A stretch of DNA of 48,309 bases from CAYRGG01 sp964423745 (GTDB taxonomy: Bacteria; Pseudomonadota; Gammaproteobacteria; Competibacterales; Competibacteraceae), in assembly GCA_964423745.1 (NCBI GenBank), contig CAYRGG010000027.1, positions 1-48,309 on the forward strand, in the 5' to 3' direction. Shown piece by piece: positions 8,584-17,916 of this stretch. Position 1 is the stretch's first letter. Every line of letters starts with the position of its first letter. Under the pieces are notes generated by a model. That model was given only the letters and a program-made list of their open reading frames with translations, made no database searches and was not told the origin of the DNA. The position numbers and the translations under genes were made by a program.

Positions 8584-8621
8584 GTTACTTAATAATCCCA
8601 GTAGTAACAGATCTTCTTTAT

Positions 8622-9779
8622 TTAATCCGCTGTTTTTACTAAATTGGCAAGGACGGCAATAAGCCCCAAAGACAAAGCAACCAGCGCCAGTGCCCCCTGG
8701 AGGGTAATCACTTCAGCCGTAAAACCGATCAGCGGCGGTCCCCCCAAAAATCCACAGTAACCCAATGTCGCCACGGCGGCGATACCTGTACCTGGCGCAA
8801 CCCCTGGCACAGCGGCGCCTGCCCTAAACAGCACGGGAACCACATTAGCCAAACCTAACCCCACCAATCCAAAGCCGACAATACTCAGTAGCGGATCACC
8901 CACAGCCAAAGCAAGGGCAAAACCCACTGCTGCCAACAGACTACCAAACCGCAGCATCCACACAGAACCCAATAAGTGGATCAACTTGTCCCCCAGCAGA
9001 CGGCCCACGGCCATGAGCATGGAAAAAGCGGCAAAGCCTGCCGCCGCCATAGCGGCATCAGCGCCTACCACGAAACGTAAATAGACGGCGCTCCAGTCCG
9101 CCATAGCCCCCTCCCCCATGAGACAAATAAACGCCAAAATGCCAAGTCCTAATAAAGGACCCGTGGGTCGCGCAAAACTTGCACCCTCTGACTTGACGTC
9201 AGCCGCCGGCGGCAGTAACCAAAATGCAGCTATGATGCCTACTACACTGAGTACCACAGCAGCAATCACAATATGGGCCGAGGGTGTAAAATTCATTGCC
9301 AAGGCCAGTCCGCAAAGTCCGGCGCCTGTCAACCCACCGATGCTAAATAAAGCGTGCATGGAGGACAGTACCGGCTGACCATAACCCTGCTCGACGGCGA
9401 CGCCTTGAGTGTTCATGGCCACATCCATAGCACCGTTGGCGACACCAAAGATGAGCAAAGCGATCACCAACCAAGTGACTGTGGGCGCTAATACCGGCAT
9501 GGGCAACAGCAGACAAAACAAGATGGTCGCCGTCGTCGTGACGATCCGGCTGCCCACGCGGCTGATCAGCCAACCGGTGACATTCATGGCCACTAATCCC
9601 CCTAGAGCGATACAGAGTAACGCTAAACCCAAAGCGCCCTCGCCTAGACTGTGTTGAGCTTGAACAAAGGGGATATGGGGAATCCAACTGGCAAAGGCTG
9701 CTCCATTGACAAAAAAGATGGCAAGCACTGCGAAACGTGCTGTAACAAGTCGAGTCTGTTGATTGTCGGTATTTTCCAT
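8622..9779 (-). CDS. MFS transporter, YbjJ-like
   Basis: A 385-residue very hydrophobic protein with about 12 predicted membrane helices. The N-terminus (FAVLAIFFVNGAAFASWIPH, then IPFVQAQHSLGEGALGLALL) is typical of the YbjJ/FucP-like branch of the major facilitator superfamily. NVTGWLISRVGSR is the loop 2-3 motif and GVANGAMDVAMNTQGVAVEQ is a strong signature of that branch. Substrates of this branch are mostly unknown. It is transcribed toward the DUF4032 gene and is divergent from the second Uma2 gene, with a 120-base AT-rich region between the two starts. Confidence 0.87.
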   Translation of the reverse strand: MENTDNQQTRLVTARFAVLAIFFVNGAAFASWIPHIPFVQAQHSLGEGALGLALLCIALGGLVAMNVTGWLISRVGSRIVTTTATILFCLLLPMPVLAPTVTWLVIALLIFGVANGAMDVAMNTQGVAVEQGYGQPVLSSMHALFSIGGLTGAGLCGLALAMNFTPSAHIVIAAVVLSVVGIIAAFWLLPPAADVKSEGASFARPTGPLLGLGILAFICLMGEGAMADWSAVYLRFVVGADAAMAAAGFAAFSMLMAVGRLLGDKLIHLLGSVWMLRFGSLLAAVGFALALAVGDPLLSIVGFGLVGLGLANVVPVLFRAGAAVPGVAPGTGIAAVATLGYCGFLGGPPLIGFTAEVITLQGALALVALSLGLIAVLANLVKTAD

Positions 9780-9899
9780 TAAATCTCGCTCAATTCAAAT
9801 AGGAGCATAAAATATAATTATTTAAATAGTGACAAGGATTTAAAGCCTATCATTATAGGTGGGTATTCAAATCTAGGATTGCGTAAGAGGCTAAAAAAC

Positions 9900-10376
9900 A
9901 TGAAATGGCAAGAAGTCTGTGAAGATCCCCGGTTAAACGATTTGCCGTACAAAATAGAACTTAATGAGTATGGAAAAATCGTGATGTCTCCCCAAAAATT
10001 GTACCACTCTATTTTTCAGGGAAAGATAGCAAACTTACTATGGCAATTTAAAAAAACCGGTGAAGTATTCCCTGAATGCGCCATTCACACCGCCAAAGGA
10101 ACAAAAGTTGCCGATATTGTGTGGGTTTCCAATGAAAGATATAAAATCATAAAAACAGAAATAGAGTGCTCTGTTGCGCCCGAGCTTTGCATTGAGGTTG
10201 TCTCTAATAGCAATTCCCAGCAGGAGATGAATGAAAAAAAGGCGCTTTATTTCGCTCAAGGCGCGAAAGAGTTTTGGTTGTGCGATGAAAATGGCAATAT
10301 CACGTTTTTTGATATCAATGGTCGATTAAATAAGTCATCACTGGCTCCAAACTTCCCCTGTAAAGTAGATATATAG
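9900..10376 (+). CDS. Uma2-family (DUF820) putative endonuclease
   Basis: A 158-residue protein, shorter than the first Uma2 protein and without a repeat tail. It contains MSPQKLYHSIFQGKIANLL, VADIVWVS, the core segment PELCIEVVSNSNSQQEMNEKK and AKEFWLCDENGNITFFD, which is the usual order for DUF820. I place the start at the ATG at 9900 because AGAGG lies at 9886-9890; a TTG at 9879 would extend it by seven residues. Sequence similarity to the first Uma2 protein is low, so these are independent members rather than a recent duplication. Its stop is only four bases from the stop of the convergent ZIP-like gene. Confidence 0.8.
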   Translation: MKWQEVCEDPRLNDLPYKIELNEYGKIVMSPQKLYHSIFQGKIANLLWQFKKTGEVFPECAIHTAKGTKVADIVWVSNERYKIIKTEIECSVAPELCIEVVSNSNSQQEMNEKKALYFAQGAKEFWLCDENGNITFFDINGRLNKSSLAPNFPCKVDI

Positions 10377-10380
10377 GAGG

Positions 10381-11691
10381 TCAAACCGACGCCACCGCCA
10401 ATGCGGTCAAAAAACCGCACAGCGTGGCAAAACCGATGATGGAACCACCCTCCTCGAACGCCTCTGGCAACATGGTCTCAGCGATCATGGTAAGCATAGC
10501 GCCGGCGGCAAGAGCTTCGATAGCTAATTTGATATAAAAGACGACGCCCTGGGGATCTGGCGGAAACACCACCGCACCCAGCCAGGCGCCCACCCCAGTT
10601 AGGAGACACAGGGACCCCCACATGGTCATGATACGGCGTCGACTCATTCCATTTTTGCGCATACTGACGGCACTGGACATGGATTCTGGTAAATTAGCCA
10701 AAAAAACCCCAACGATAAAGGCCAGGCTCATACCCTCGGGGCCGATTGCCAAGGTGCCGATGACCAGGGACTCTGGAACACCATCGATGGCAATGCCTAG
10801 CCAAATTGCCATTGCCGCCCCTGCCGCGCCGCTAGCCGCTGCACTCTCCTCACGGATGTCGTTCTCCGTTATCGGCATATTGAGGTTGTCTAACTGGTCC
10901 TCGGCCTCATCCACCCAGTCATCTTGGCGCTCACCCCCCAACCACTGCTGGTGTCGTGTCTTAGCCAACGCCCGTACCGCCTGCTGTAACTGGGGCAGTT
11001 CGGCTAACGCCCGGTCTAAATCCTCTTTTTCCAGGGTATATAGTTCCACGTCGCCAACAGCACTAGCATCAACATAACGCTGGCTATTGCTGTTAAGCAG
11101 AGCCAATTCACCAAACATATCATTCTTGCCGAGATTGATGACCCGCTCATCAGTATCGTCGCGGCGCACAACAATCTTGACCTGGCCTCGGCGTATAAAA
11201 TAAAGTTCCTGGGCCTGATCACCCGTGCAAAAGATAATGTCGCCATCATGATAACGCGCTTTATGGACCACTTTGACCAAATGGGCCATATTTTCTGGCG
11301 GCAACTTTTTAAGCGCCGCAACCCGATAAAGACGCCGCAAAAGGCGTTTAGCGCGGGCTTTTTTGGTGCGAGCCACATGGTTTTTGGCATTGGAAAGATT
11401 ACGTAAAAAAGCACCACGATTATTTAGAAGTTGATTTAGCACATCAAAAATCGCCCCACCGGCGAGAGCTCCGGCGATAGCCACGGCGAGGGCATTGAGT
11501 CCATACTCTGCAACAAAATGCGGTACATGACCCAGCAATTCAATGCTCAGCGCAAACAGTAAAGCGCCGGCGCCAAACGCCATAAACGCCGAGCTAATAC
11601 GTGAACCAGGCCGCCATAACAATCCCAGCAGGGCACCCAAGGGCAGCGAGATGGCGCTGATGATGCCCCAAAAAAAAGCTTGTGTCGCCAC
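10381..11691 (-). CDS. ZIP-like metal transporter with inserted cyclic-nucleotide-binding domain
   Basis: A 436-residue protein with an unusual layout. Residues 1-90 hold about three membrane helices, starting FFWGIISAISLPLGALLG as in ZIP-family proteins. Residues about 125-245 form a cyclic-nucleotide-binding domain, with GDIIFCTGDQAQELYFIRRG and the phosphate-binding cassette FGELALL. The Arg of the cassette is present (QRYVDASA), but the following residues differ from the usual R-S/T-A. After an acidic linker, residues 285-436 give about five helices, with DGVPES (303-308) and NLPES (333-337) where ZIP transporters have their HNxPEG-like metal motifs. The start is GTG at 11691, 11 bases after the aldo/keto reductase stop. 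It is the last gene of the sugar-transport run. Metal transport and nucleotide control are inferred. Confidence 0.75.
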   Translation of the reverse strand: MATQAFFWGIISAISLPLGALLGLLWRPGSRISSAFMAFGAGALLFALSIELLGHVPHFVAEYGLNALAVAIAGALAGGAIFDVLNQLLNNRGAFLRNLSNAKNHVARTKKARAKRLLRRLYRVAALKKLPPENMAHLVKVVHKARYHDGDIIFCTGDQAQELYFIRRGQVKIVVRRDDTDERVINLGKNDMFGELALLNSNSQRYVDASAVGDVELYTLEKEDLDRALAELPQLQQAVRALAKTRHQQWLGGERQDDWVDEAEDQLDNLNMPITENDIREESAAASGAAGAAMAIWLGIAIDGVPESLVIGTLAIGPEGMSLAFIVGVFLANLPESMSSAVSMRKNGMSRRRIMTMWGSLCLLTGVGAWLGAVVFPPDPQGVVFYIKLAIEALAAGAMLTMIAETMLPEAFEEGGSIIGFATLCGFLTALAVASV

Positions 11692-11702
11692 GGTATAAAA
11701 AA

Positions 11703-12695
11703 TCAGCCCGCTAAAATGTCTTCAATAACTTGTAGTTCTTCCGGCGAAAATTTCAATGTTTTCAAAGCCATGACCGCATCCTCAATTTGCTGGACACGGC
11801 TCGCGCCCACTAGGGCTGAAGTAACGCTTGTATGGCGCAGCACCCACGCCAAGGCTAGCTGGGCCAATGTCTGGCCACGTTTCTGAGCAAGATCATTAAG
11901 TCTGCGAACCTTATCCAGCTTTTCCGGCGTGATATCCTCGCGCCGTAGAAACCCATGGGCCTTAGCAGCCCGCGAGTCTTCAGGCAGGCCGTTGAGATAT
12001 TTATCCGTCAGTACCCCCTGAGCCAGAGGCGAAAACACGATGCAACCCATACCTTCCTCCGTAAGCACATCTAGTAATCCGTTTTCAATCCAACGATTAA
12101 ATAGACTATAAGAGGGTTGATGAATAAGACATGGGGTGCCTAGCTGGCGTAGCATCTGTGCAGCTTGGCGGGTCTGTTCTGTGTTGTAGGAAGAAATCCC
12201 CACATACAGGGTTTTTCCACTTCGAACCATCTGGTCGAGGGCGGACATGGTTTCTTCCAGAGGTGTTTTGGGGTCAGGGCGATGGTGATAAAAAATATCT
12301 ACATAATCGAGTCCTAAACGTTTTAGACTCTGGTCGAGGCTCGCCATGAGATACTTACGGGAACCCCCATCCCCATAAGGACCCGGCCACATACGGTAAC
12401 CCGCTTTGGACGAGATGATCAATTCATCTCGATAGGGAAACAAATCCTGGCGCAAAATGCGTCCAAAGGTTTCCTCGGCCGACCCCGGTGGTGGACCGTA
12501 GTTGTTAGCGAGATCAAAATGCGTAATACCCAGATCAAAAGCACGGTTAACCATGGTTCGGGCATTCTCGAAAGTATCCACGCCACCAAAATTATGCCAC
12601 AATCCTAATGAAATAGCCGGTAAGACCAGACCACTGCGTCCACAGGGATTATAAGGCATGTCCTGATAGCGAGTAGCCGAAGGAATTGCGGTCAT
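11703..12695 (-). CDS. aldo/keto reductase, YghZ/KCNAB-type
   Basis: A 330-residue (beta/alpha)8 oxidoreductase. FDLANNYGPPPGSAEETFGR contains the catalytic Asp and Tyr of the family, and ISSKAGYRMWPGPYGDGGSR the lysine; YHHRPDPKTPLEETM has the active-site His. The WPGPYGDGGSRKYL stretch is typical of the YghZ (L-glyceraldehyde-3-phosphate reductase) branch, which uses NADPH to reduce small aldehydes such as methylglyoxal. It begins 33 bases after the second binding protein, with TGAGG upstream, so it is probably part of the sugar-transport operon. A role in detoxifying reactive sugar breakdown products or in redox handling of sugars is plausible but not shown. Confidence 0.88.
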   Translation of the reverse strand: MTAIPSATRYQDMPYNPCGRSGLVLPAISLGLWHNFGGVDTFENARTMVNRAFDLGITHFDLANNYGPPPGSAEETFGRILRQDLFPYRDELIISSKAGYRMWPGPYGDGGSRKYLMASLDQSLKRLGLDYVDIFYHHRPDPKTPLEETMSALDQMVRSGKTLYVGISSYNTEQTRQAAQMLRQLGTPCLIHQPSYSLFNRWIENGLLDVLTEEGMGCIVFSPLAQGVLTDKYLNGLPEDSRAAKAHGFLRREDITPEKLDKVRRLNDLAQKRGQTLAQLALAWVLRHTSVTSALVGASRVQQIEDAVMALKTLKFSPEELQVIEDILAG

Positions 12696-12728
12696 CTTTT
12701 TGTCCTCAAGGGTATGGAAACACAGTGC

Positions 12729-13997
12729 TTACCAGTCGCCCCGCTGTTTAATCAATTGCAGCTGGTCTTGCAGTGCAGCCAAATTGTTATGGGTAGAATC
12801 GGCTCCCAGCAAAGAGCGGTGTACCGCCTCCCAGAAACGGGTCGATACCGCCATGTATTGATCGCCGGTTTGTTGGGTAGGTCGAGCCACCGCATTGTCT
12901 AGTATAGGTCTTAACTCGGTAAAGAAGGCGTTGGCTTCGATCACTTCAGGATCGTCATACAGTTCCTTAATGGTAGGCGCATAGGAACCCACGATGGCGC
13001 GCTGTTTTTGTACCGTCTCGCTGGTCAGATAACGCACCAGATCCGCTGCCACTTGAGGATTTTTTGAAAATTTAGAGACAGCCAGTTGCCAGCCCCCCAG
13101 GGTACTGACCGATTGCCCTTTAACACCTCCCTTGGGTAGCGGCGCCACACCCACTTTACCAGCGAGTGCGCTATCGGACCCATTAAGCAAAGCCCAGGCA
13201 TAGGGCCAATTACGCATAAACACAGCTTGACCCAACTGGAAAGTTATACGGGCATCCTCCTCGTGAAACGAGGTGACGCGCTGGGGTGAGATAATATTGA
13301 CCCAATTGGCAGCTCGAGCGATAGCCAAGGTAGCTCTAGGATCATCGATGGTAATAGCGCCATCGGCATTCACAACGGTGCCAGCGCCGTAGGAGTGAAC
13401 CCATTCTAAAGCATTGCAGGTCAACCCTTCATAGGCGCCACCCTGAAACACATAGCCCCATAGCTTGTCATTACCCGCTTTACGTTCCTCACTTTGAATA
13501 TAAAGGGCCATATCGGCCAGTGCTGACCACTCATCGGGAACCTGAAAACCGTATTTATCCAGCAGATCTTTACGGTAGTACAGAACACCCACATCAGTGT
13601 ACCAAGGCATACCGACTAGGCGCCCGTCTACGGTATTACTCTTGACGATGGTAGGAAAGTGCTTTTGAATAACTTGATCATCGATATATTCGCGCAAATC
13701 AATAAAATATTTAGCCAATAGGGCTGGCCAGATAATATCGATCTGATAGACATCCACACTGTCATCCCCTTTCCCTAGATCGATGAGATATTTAAAATAG
13801 CGCTCGTTGGTGCTCTCCGGTGGACTGGTGACTTGTACCGTATGACCCGATTGCTGCGCCCAAGTGTTAGCCGCCTGTTCGCATAATTCCCGTTCTTGAC
13901 CCACGGCACCGCAGGAGATTGTTATTTCAGCCGCCGAAAGGGGCAGCGCGAAACCGCACACAGCGGTCAGCATAAGTAACCCTATTTTCGAATACAT
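12729..13997 (-). CDS. sugar ABC transporter substrate-binding protein (trehalose/maltose type), copy 2
   Basis: A 422-residue exported protein with an N-terminal signal peptide (KIGLLMLTAVCGFALPLSAA). The mature start EITISCGAVGQERELCEQAA and DVYQIDIIWPALLAKYFIDL are signatures of cluster-D alpha-glucoside binding proteins of the ThuE/trehalose-maltose type. FMRNWPYAWALLNGSD and STLGGWQLAVSK are also typical. It is a clear paralogue of the protein encoded at 21252-22532, with shared blocks along the whole length. It lies just downstream of malG and upstream of the aldo/keto reductase gene. Placement next to malG is unexpected for this type, which would normally pair with the permeases at 19331-21163. 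Confidence 0.9.
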   Translation of the reverse strand: MYSKIGLLMLTAVCGFALPLSAAEITISCGAVGQERELCEQAANTWAQQSGHTVQVTSPPESTNERYFKYLIDLGKGDDSVDVYQIDIIWPALLAKYFIDLREYIDDQVIQKHFPTIVKSNTVDGRLVGMPWYTDVGVLYYRKDLLDKYGFQVPDEWSALADMALYIQSEERKAGNDKLWGYVFQGGAYEGLTCNALEWVHSYGAGTVVNADGAITIDDPRATLAIARAANWVNIISPQRVTSFHEEDARITFQLGQAVFMRNWPYAWALLNGSDSALAGKVGVAPLPKGGVKGQSVSTLGGWQLAVSKFSKNPQVAADLVRYLTSETVQKQRAIVGSYAPTIKELYDDPEVIEANAFFTELRPILDNAVARPTQQTGDQYMAVSTRFWEAVHRSLLGADSTHNNLAALQDQLQLIKQRGDW

Positions 13998-14103
13998 GAT
14001 TGTGCCGTCCGTTAATTAGATGATTGAATTTATTTAAATGTCAAAAAGACATTTCTTGGGTTCATGCGGCATAAACCAGTGTTTTTTCTTTTTTAAACCA
14101 CGA

Positions 14104-14991
14104 CTACCCCTTCACTCCACCCGCCGACAAACCACCGACAATCCAACGTTGGGCATATAAGAAAACAACAGTAATGGGAATACCGCTCAACAACGCCGCA
14201 GCCGCGAAATCACCCCAGAGGAAATTCTGGGATTGCAGATAGAACTTGGAACCCACCGCGAGAGTTAATTGATCCTCGGTTTGCAGCAGCACCGAAGCCA
14301 CCGGGTATTCGTTAATACTCATGATAAAAGCCAGTACAAACACCACGGCCAGAATGGGCGTCGCCATAGGTAAGACCACATAACGAAATGCTTGGAACAG
14401 GGTGGCGCCATCCATAATGGCGGCCTCATCGAGCTCTTTTGGCAGGGTGTCAAAGTAACCTTTGATGGTCCAGATATGTAGAGCAATGCCACTGACATAG
14501 GCGAAAATCAAACCCCCGTGGGTATTGATACCTAACCAGGGGATATACTCGCCCAAAGTATCGAAAATGGTAAAAAAGGCCACCAACGCCAATACGGCTG
14601 GAAACATCTGCAGAATCAACAAAGAACTGAGGATTTGTTCTTTATAATTAAACCGAATACGGGCGAATGCATAGGCTGCAGTGGTGGACAGGATCAAAAT
14701 AAGCCCGCTGGCAATGGCGGCCACCTTGATGGAATTCCACAACCACCATAACACTGGAAAGGGAGGTTGGATCACCTGACCGTTGGCCCGTTCATAGGGA
14801 ATTCCTATGGCTAAAGACCAATGTTCCCAAGTGATTTCATCAGGTAACAAACCTGTACCGCCAAAATTACCCGGCGTTAGCGAGATACTGATGATGGAAA
14901 AAAAAGGAAATAGCGTCAGGCAAAGAAACCCAATGATAGCCACATGGGCTGCCAACACCCGCCAACGATGGGACTTGTCTTGCACAATCAT
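14104..14991 (-). CDS. malG: maltose ABC transporter permease MalG
   Basis: A 295-residue inner-membrane protein with six predicted helices. It has the MalG-type periplasmic segment after helix 1 (SISLTPGNFGGTGLLPDEIT), NSIKVAAIASGLILILSTT, and the EAA loop LDEAAIMDGATLFQAFRYVV that docks on the MalK ATPase. The C-terminus RWIVGGLSAGGVKG is characteristic, because this tail reaches into the MalG-MalF-MalK cavity. With MalF it forms the channel for maltose or maltodextrin. The start has GGAGG upstream and lies 15 bases after the malF stop. Length is the same as enteric MalG (296). Confidence 0.93.
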   Translation of the reverse strand: MIVQDKSHRWRVLAAHVAIIGFLCLTLFPFFSIISISLTPGNFGGTGLLPDEITWEHWSLAIGIPYERANGQVIQPPFPVLWWLWNSIKVAAIASGLILILSTTAAYAFARIRFNYKEQILSSLLILQMFPAVLALVAFFTIFDTLGEYIPWLGINTHGGLIFAYVSGIALHIWTIKGYFDTLPKELDEAAIMDGATLFQAFRYVVLPMATPILAVVFVLAFIMSINEYPVASVLLQTEDQLTLAVGSKFYLQSQNFLWGDFAAAALLSGIPITVVFLYAQRWIVGGLSAGGVKG

Positions 14992-15006
14992 GACAACCTC
15001 CGGAGC

Positions 15007-16593
15007 CTAAGCGGCTGATGCGCTGGCCTTGGTCATACGGATCTGAATGATGGCCATAATGGCCACTAAGATAAAAATCAGTGTGGAGATGGCTGCCGCA
15101 AGGCCGAAGTTGCGACCGGAATCTTCAAAAGCGATTCGATAGGTATACGACACTAAAATATCGGTGGTACCTGCTGGCACCTGAGCGCCGAGGATATCGG
15201 GACGTCCACCGGTAAGCAGGGCGATCAACACAAAATTGTTGAAATTAAAAGCAAACGAAGCAATCAACAAAGGGGTGAGGGGTTTCACCAACAAAGGGGC
15301 AGTAATGCGGGTGAAGTTCTGCCAGGGACCGATACCGGCAATGGCGGACGCTTCGTAAAGATCACCGGGAATGGATTTTATCAATCCCATACAGAGCACC
15401 ATAATGTAGGGATAACCCAGCCAGGTATTGACGATGAGAATCATCGCCTTGGCCAACAAGGGATCGCTAAACCAATCCGGTTGGATACCCAACACGGCAT
15501 CTAAAATCCGATTGACCTCACCGAAGTTATTATTGAACAGACCGCGAAAAACCAAAATGGAAATAAAGGCCGGTACCGCATAGGGCAAAAAAAGCAGGGT
15601 TTGATAGACTTTACGAAACCGCAGCGACTCCCACTCCAGCAGACACGCTAAGGTAAGACCAACAATTAATGTAAACAATACAGTCAAACCCGCGAACATG
15701 ACCGTCCAAATAAAGATCTGCACAAAGGGCCCCTGAAAGGCTGGATCGGTAAAAGTACGAATAAAATTGGCAAAACCGACCCCGGTGCGAAATCCAGGAC
15801 GGATGATTTGTCCATCAGATGTCTCATAAAAGCCGGTTTCGAAATTAGGTGTCAGGGTTGCGCCGGTTTGTTGATTGGTTAAGGTTCCATCGGGGTTACG
15901 TACATATAGCGGTTGCCGAGACGTGAATTCCCGCAGGCCCTTGCGGGTGGCGCTACTCCCATCGGGGAACTGCACAGAGATTAAATCCAGCGTCTCCCTT
16001 AGCTTAATGACTTCCCGTATCCCTAAAGGCTCACCGGGTTCTGTCAGCAGTGGTTCAGCCTCGACAGTGACCATTTCATTGCTGGCTGCTAGATCGTCAA
16101 TGTCGATGGGCGAGGTTATAAAACCCTCATCACCACCCTGAGGTTGCAAGATCAGCTGTAACCCATCATCGGTGCGATAGACACTAAAGGCATAGCTGGT
16201 TCCACCGGGCAATGTATAGGTTTGATCCAGTAAAACCTGGGTGGCTCGTGCAAAAGTCTGCAAATGGTTTGGCGAACTGTAGTTGGTGAAACCGATGGCG
16301 ATGGTATACACCATGGGAAACACCACAAAGATGGCCATCCCCGCCAAGCCTGGAAACATATAACGATAGGCATAAGCCCGTTTGGACAGATAAACAAAAA
16401 AAGCCAGAGCAAAACCACACAGACAGGCAAACGCCAGCAACGTCTGCCCTGCCCAATACATAATGGTCACCAGATAGAGGGCAGCCAGAACGGCAACGAC
16501 AAACAGACTCCATTTTATGATTTGGGTGCCATCAACCCGTGGGGTTTGGACTGGATCACTCAATGGAAACGCTTTGACCGCGTTGCTTGCCAT
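15007..16593 (-). CDS. malF: maltose ABC transporter permease MalF
   Basis: A 528-residue inner-membrane protein, close to the 514 residues of enteric MalF and far longer than the usual 300-residue sugar permeases. After three N-terminal helices it has a large periplasmic P2-type loop of about 170 residues (from TNYSSPNHLQTFARATQVLL to roughly GFRTGVGFANFI). In MalF this loop holds the binding protein MalE. The C-terminal part has the transport helices and the EAA loop LYEASAIAGIGPWQNFTRIT. Residues YPYIMVLCMGLIKSIPGDLY precede that loop. The gene lies between malE and malG. This indicates a true MalEFGK2-type importer. Confidence 0.93.
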   Translation of the reverse strand: MASNAVKAFPLSDPVQTPRVDGTQIIKWSLFVVAVLAALYLVTIMYWAGQTLLAFACLCGFALAFFVYLSKRAYAYRYMFPGLAGMAIFVVFPMVYTIAIGFTNYSSPNHLQTFARATQVLLDQTYTLPGGTSYAFSVYRTDDGLQLILQPQGGDEGFITSPIDIDDLAASNEMVTVEAEPLLTEPGEPLGIREVIKLRETLDLISVQFPDGSSATRKGLREFTSRQPLYVRNPDGTLTNQQTGATLTPNFETGFYETSDGQIIRPGFRTGVGFANFIRTFTDPAFQGPFVQIFIWTVMFAGLTVLFTLIVGLTLACLLEWESLRFRKVYQTLLFLPYAVPAFISILVFRGLFNNNFGEVNRILDAVLGIQPDWFSDPLLAKAMILIVNTWLGYPYIMVLCMGLIKSIPGDLYEASAIAGIGPWQNFTRITAPLLVKPLTPLLIASFAFNFNNFVLIALLTGGRPDILGAQVPAGTTDILVSYTYRIAFEDSGRNFGLAAAISTLIFILVAIMAIIQIRMTKASASAA

Positions 16594-16654
16594 AAATTCT
16601 CTCTCGACTTGACACTTACTGAACTACAAAATCGCCCCTACAACTCCTACTGGC

Positions 16655-17845
16655 TTAATTGGTAATTCGCTTAGCCGCAGCGTCTAAGGCTTTTTCAGGG
16701 CTTTGTCGTTCTTGGGTCATGTTCTCTAAAGCAGAGGCCATGGCCGACCAAAAACCACCCATGGCAGGAATGCTGGGCATGGGAGAACCCAGCTCCACAT
16801 TGGCCATGGTAGCCTGAATATTCGCATTGTCTTGCGCAAGTTCCTGGTAAAAAGTTTTATTGGCCGGCACCCCGAGAGGTACGTCGGCATCGATGGTTTT
16901 TAAACCTTCCACGGACATGACATAATTTTCGATAAACTCGACGGCCAAGTCTTTATTGGGACTGGCTTGGTTGAACATGGCGCCCAACACCCCTACAAAG
17001 GGTTTGCCAGGGCTGCCGTCGATGGCTGGAATGGTAGCCACGGCGAAGTCGATGCCGCTTTGTTTTAAATTACTCCATGCCCACGGTCCATTGATCATCA
17101 TGGCGATCCTACCTTGATTGACCCCGGCCTCCATATCTTTGTATTGCGCACCTTTGGGCATAACACCCTCTTTGATGAGCCTGACCAACATCTCAGCCCC
17201 TTTACGGGCGCCCTGGTTGTTTACCCCGGTATCATTAGGGTCATAGCTGCCGTCGTCCTCCTCAGCAAACGCATAACCCCCATTGGCTGCCAGTATAGGC
17301 CAAGTGAAATAGGTATTGGCGTAATCCCAGAGAATGGCTTTTTTACCATCGGCCGCCAGTTTTTCGTCTAAAGCGATAATCTCTTCGAAAGATTGAGGGG
17401 GTTCCGACACCAGTTCTTTATTGTAAATTAACCCAACCGCTTCATAGGCCAGGGGATAACCCCATAGCTTGTTGTTAAAAGTAAATGCCTGCCAACCAAT
17501 ATCGCTCACTCCAGTCTTGACGTCGGCGCTGGGGTCGATGGAGCTTAACAGACCGCCCTGCACCCATTCACCGAGCCGGTCATGGGCCCAGATAAAGATG
17601 TCTGGCCCTTTGCCAACCGCCGCTGCCTGTTGAAACTTGCCAGGGGCATCTTCTGGATACTCCACAGTGACTTCGATACCCAGTTCTTCAGTGAATTTTT
17701 CGCCGACTTGAGTTAAACCCCGATAGCCTTTATCGCCACCGATCCAAACCAACAGTTTGCCTTCTTCCAAGGCAAAAACCCCAGGCGTAAACCCTGTGAC
17801 GAAAATTAGTGCAACCGCTGCAATCATAGTAGTCAAGGATTTCAT
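16655..17845 (-). CDS. malE: maltose-binding protein MalE
   Basis: A 396-residue exported binding protein that aligns along its length with enteric MalE: EEGKLLVWIGGDKGYRGLTQ, GKGPDIFIWAHDRLGEW, YFTWPILAANGGYAF, MINGPWAWSNLKQSG and KPFVGVLGAMFNQASPNKDL. Sugar-stacking tryptophans and acidic residues of the known site are present. The signal peptide is MKSLTTMIAAVALIFVTGFT and on. I choose the start at 17845, with GGAGAA six bases upstream, over the ORF extension to 17881. It brings maltose or maltodextrins from the periplasm to MalF-MalG. The palindromic element at 17917-18041 lies directly upstream, between malK and malE. Confidence 0.95.
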   Translation of the reverse strand: MKSLTTMIAAVALIFVTGFTPGVFALEEGKLLVWIGGDKGYRGLTQVGEKFTEELGIEVTVEYPEDAPGKFQQAAAVGKGPDIFIWAHDRLGEWVQGGLLSSIDPSADVKTGVSDIGWQAFTFNNKLWGYPLAYEAVGLIYNKELVSEPPQSFEEIIALDEKLAADGKKAILWDYANTYFTWPILAANGGYAFAEEDDGSYDPNDTGVNNQGARKGAEMLVRLIKEGVMPKGAQYKDMEAGVNQGRIAMMINGPWAWSNLKQSGIDFAVATIPAIDGSPGKPFVGVLGAMFNQASPNKDLAVEFIENYVMSVEGLKTIDADVPLGVPANKTFYQELAQDNANIQATMANVELGSPMPSIPAMGGFWSAMASALENMTQERQSPEKALDAAAKRITN

Positions 17846-17916
17846 AAGTGTTCTCCTCGCGCCTAGCTTTAGTAACGACACAGTGAACCATCGCGGCCCT
17901 GTTTATTAATATTTAA

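Noticed and set aside
9343..9687. Minus-strand 114-codon frame inside the MFS gene
   Set aside because: It lies wholly within the well-supported MFS gene in another frame and has no family features.
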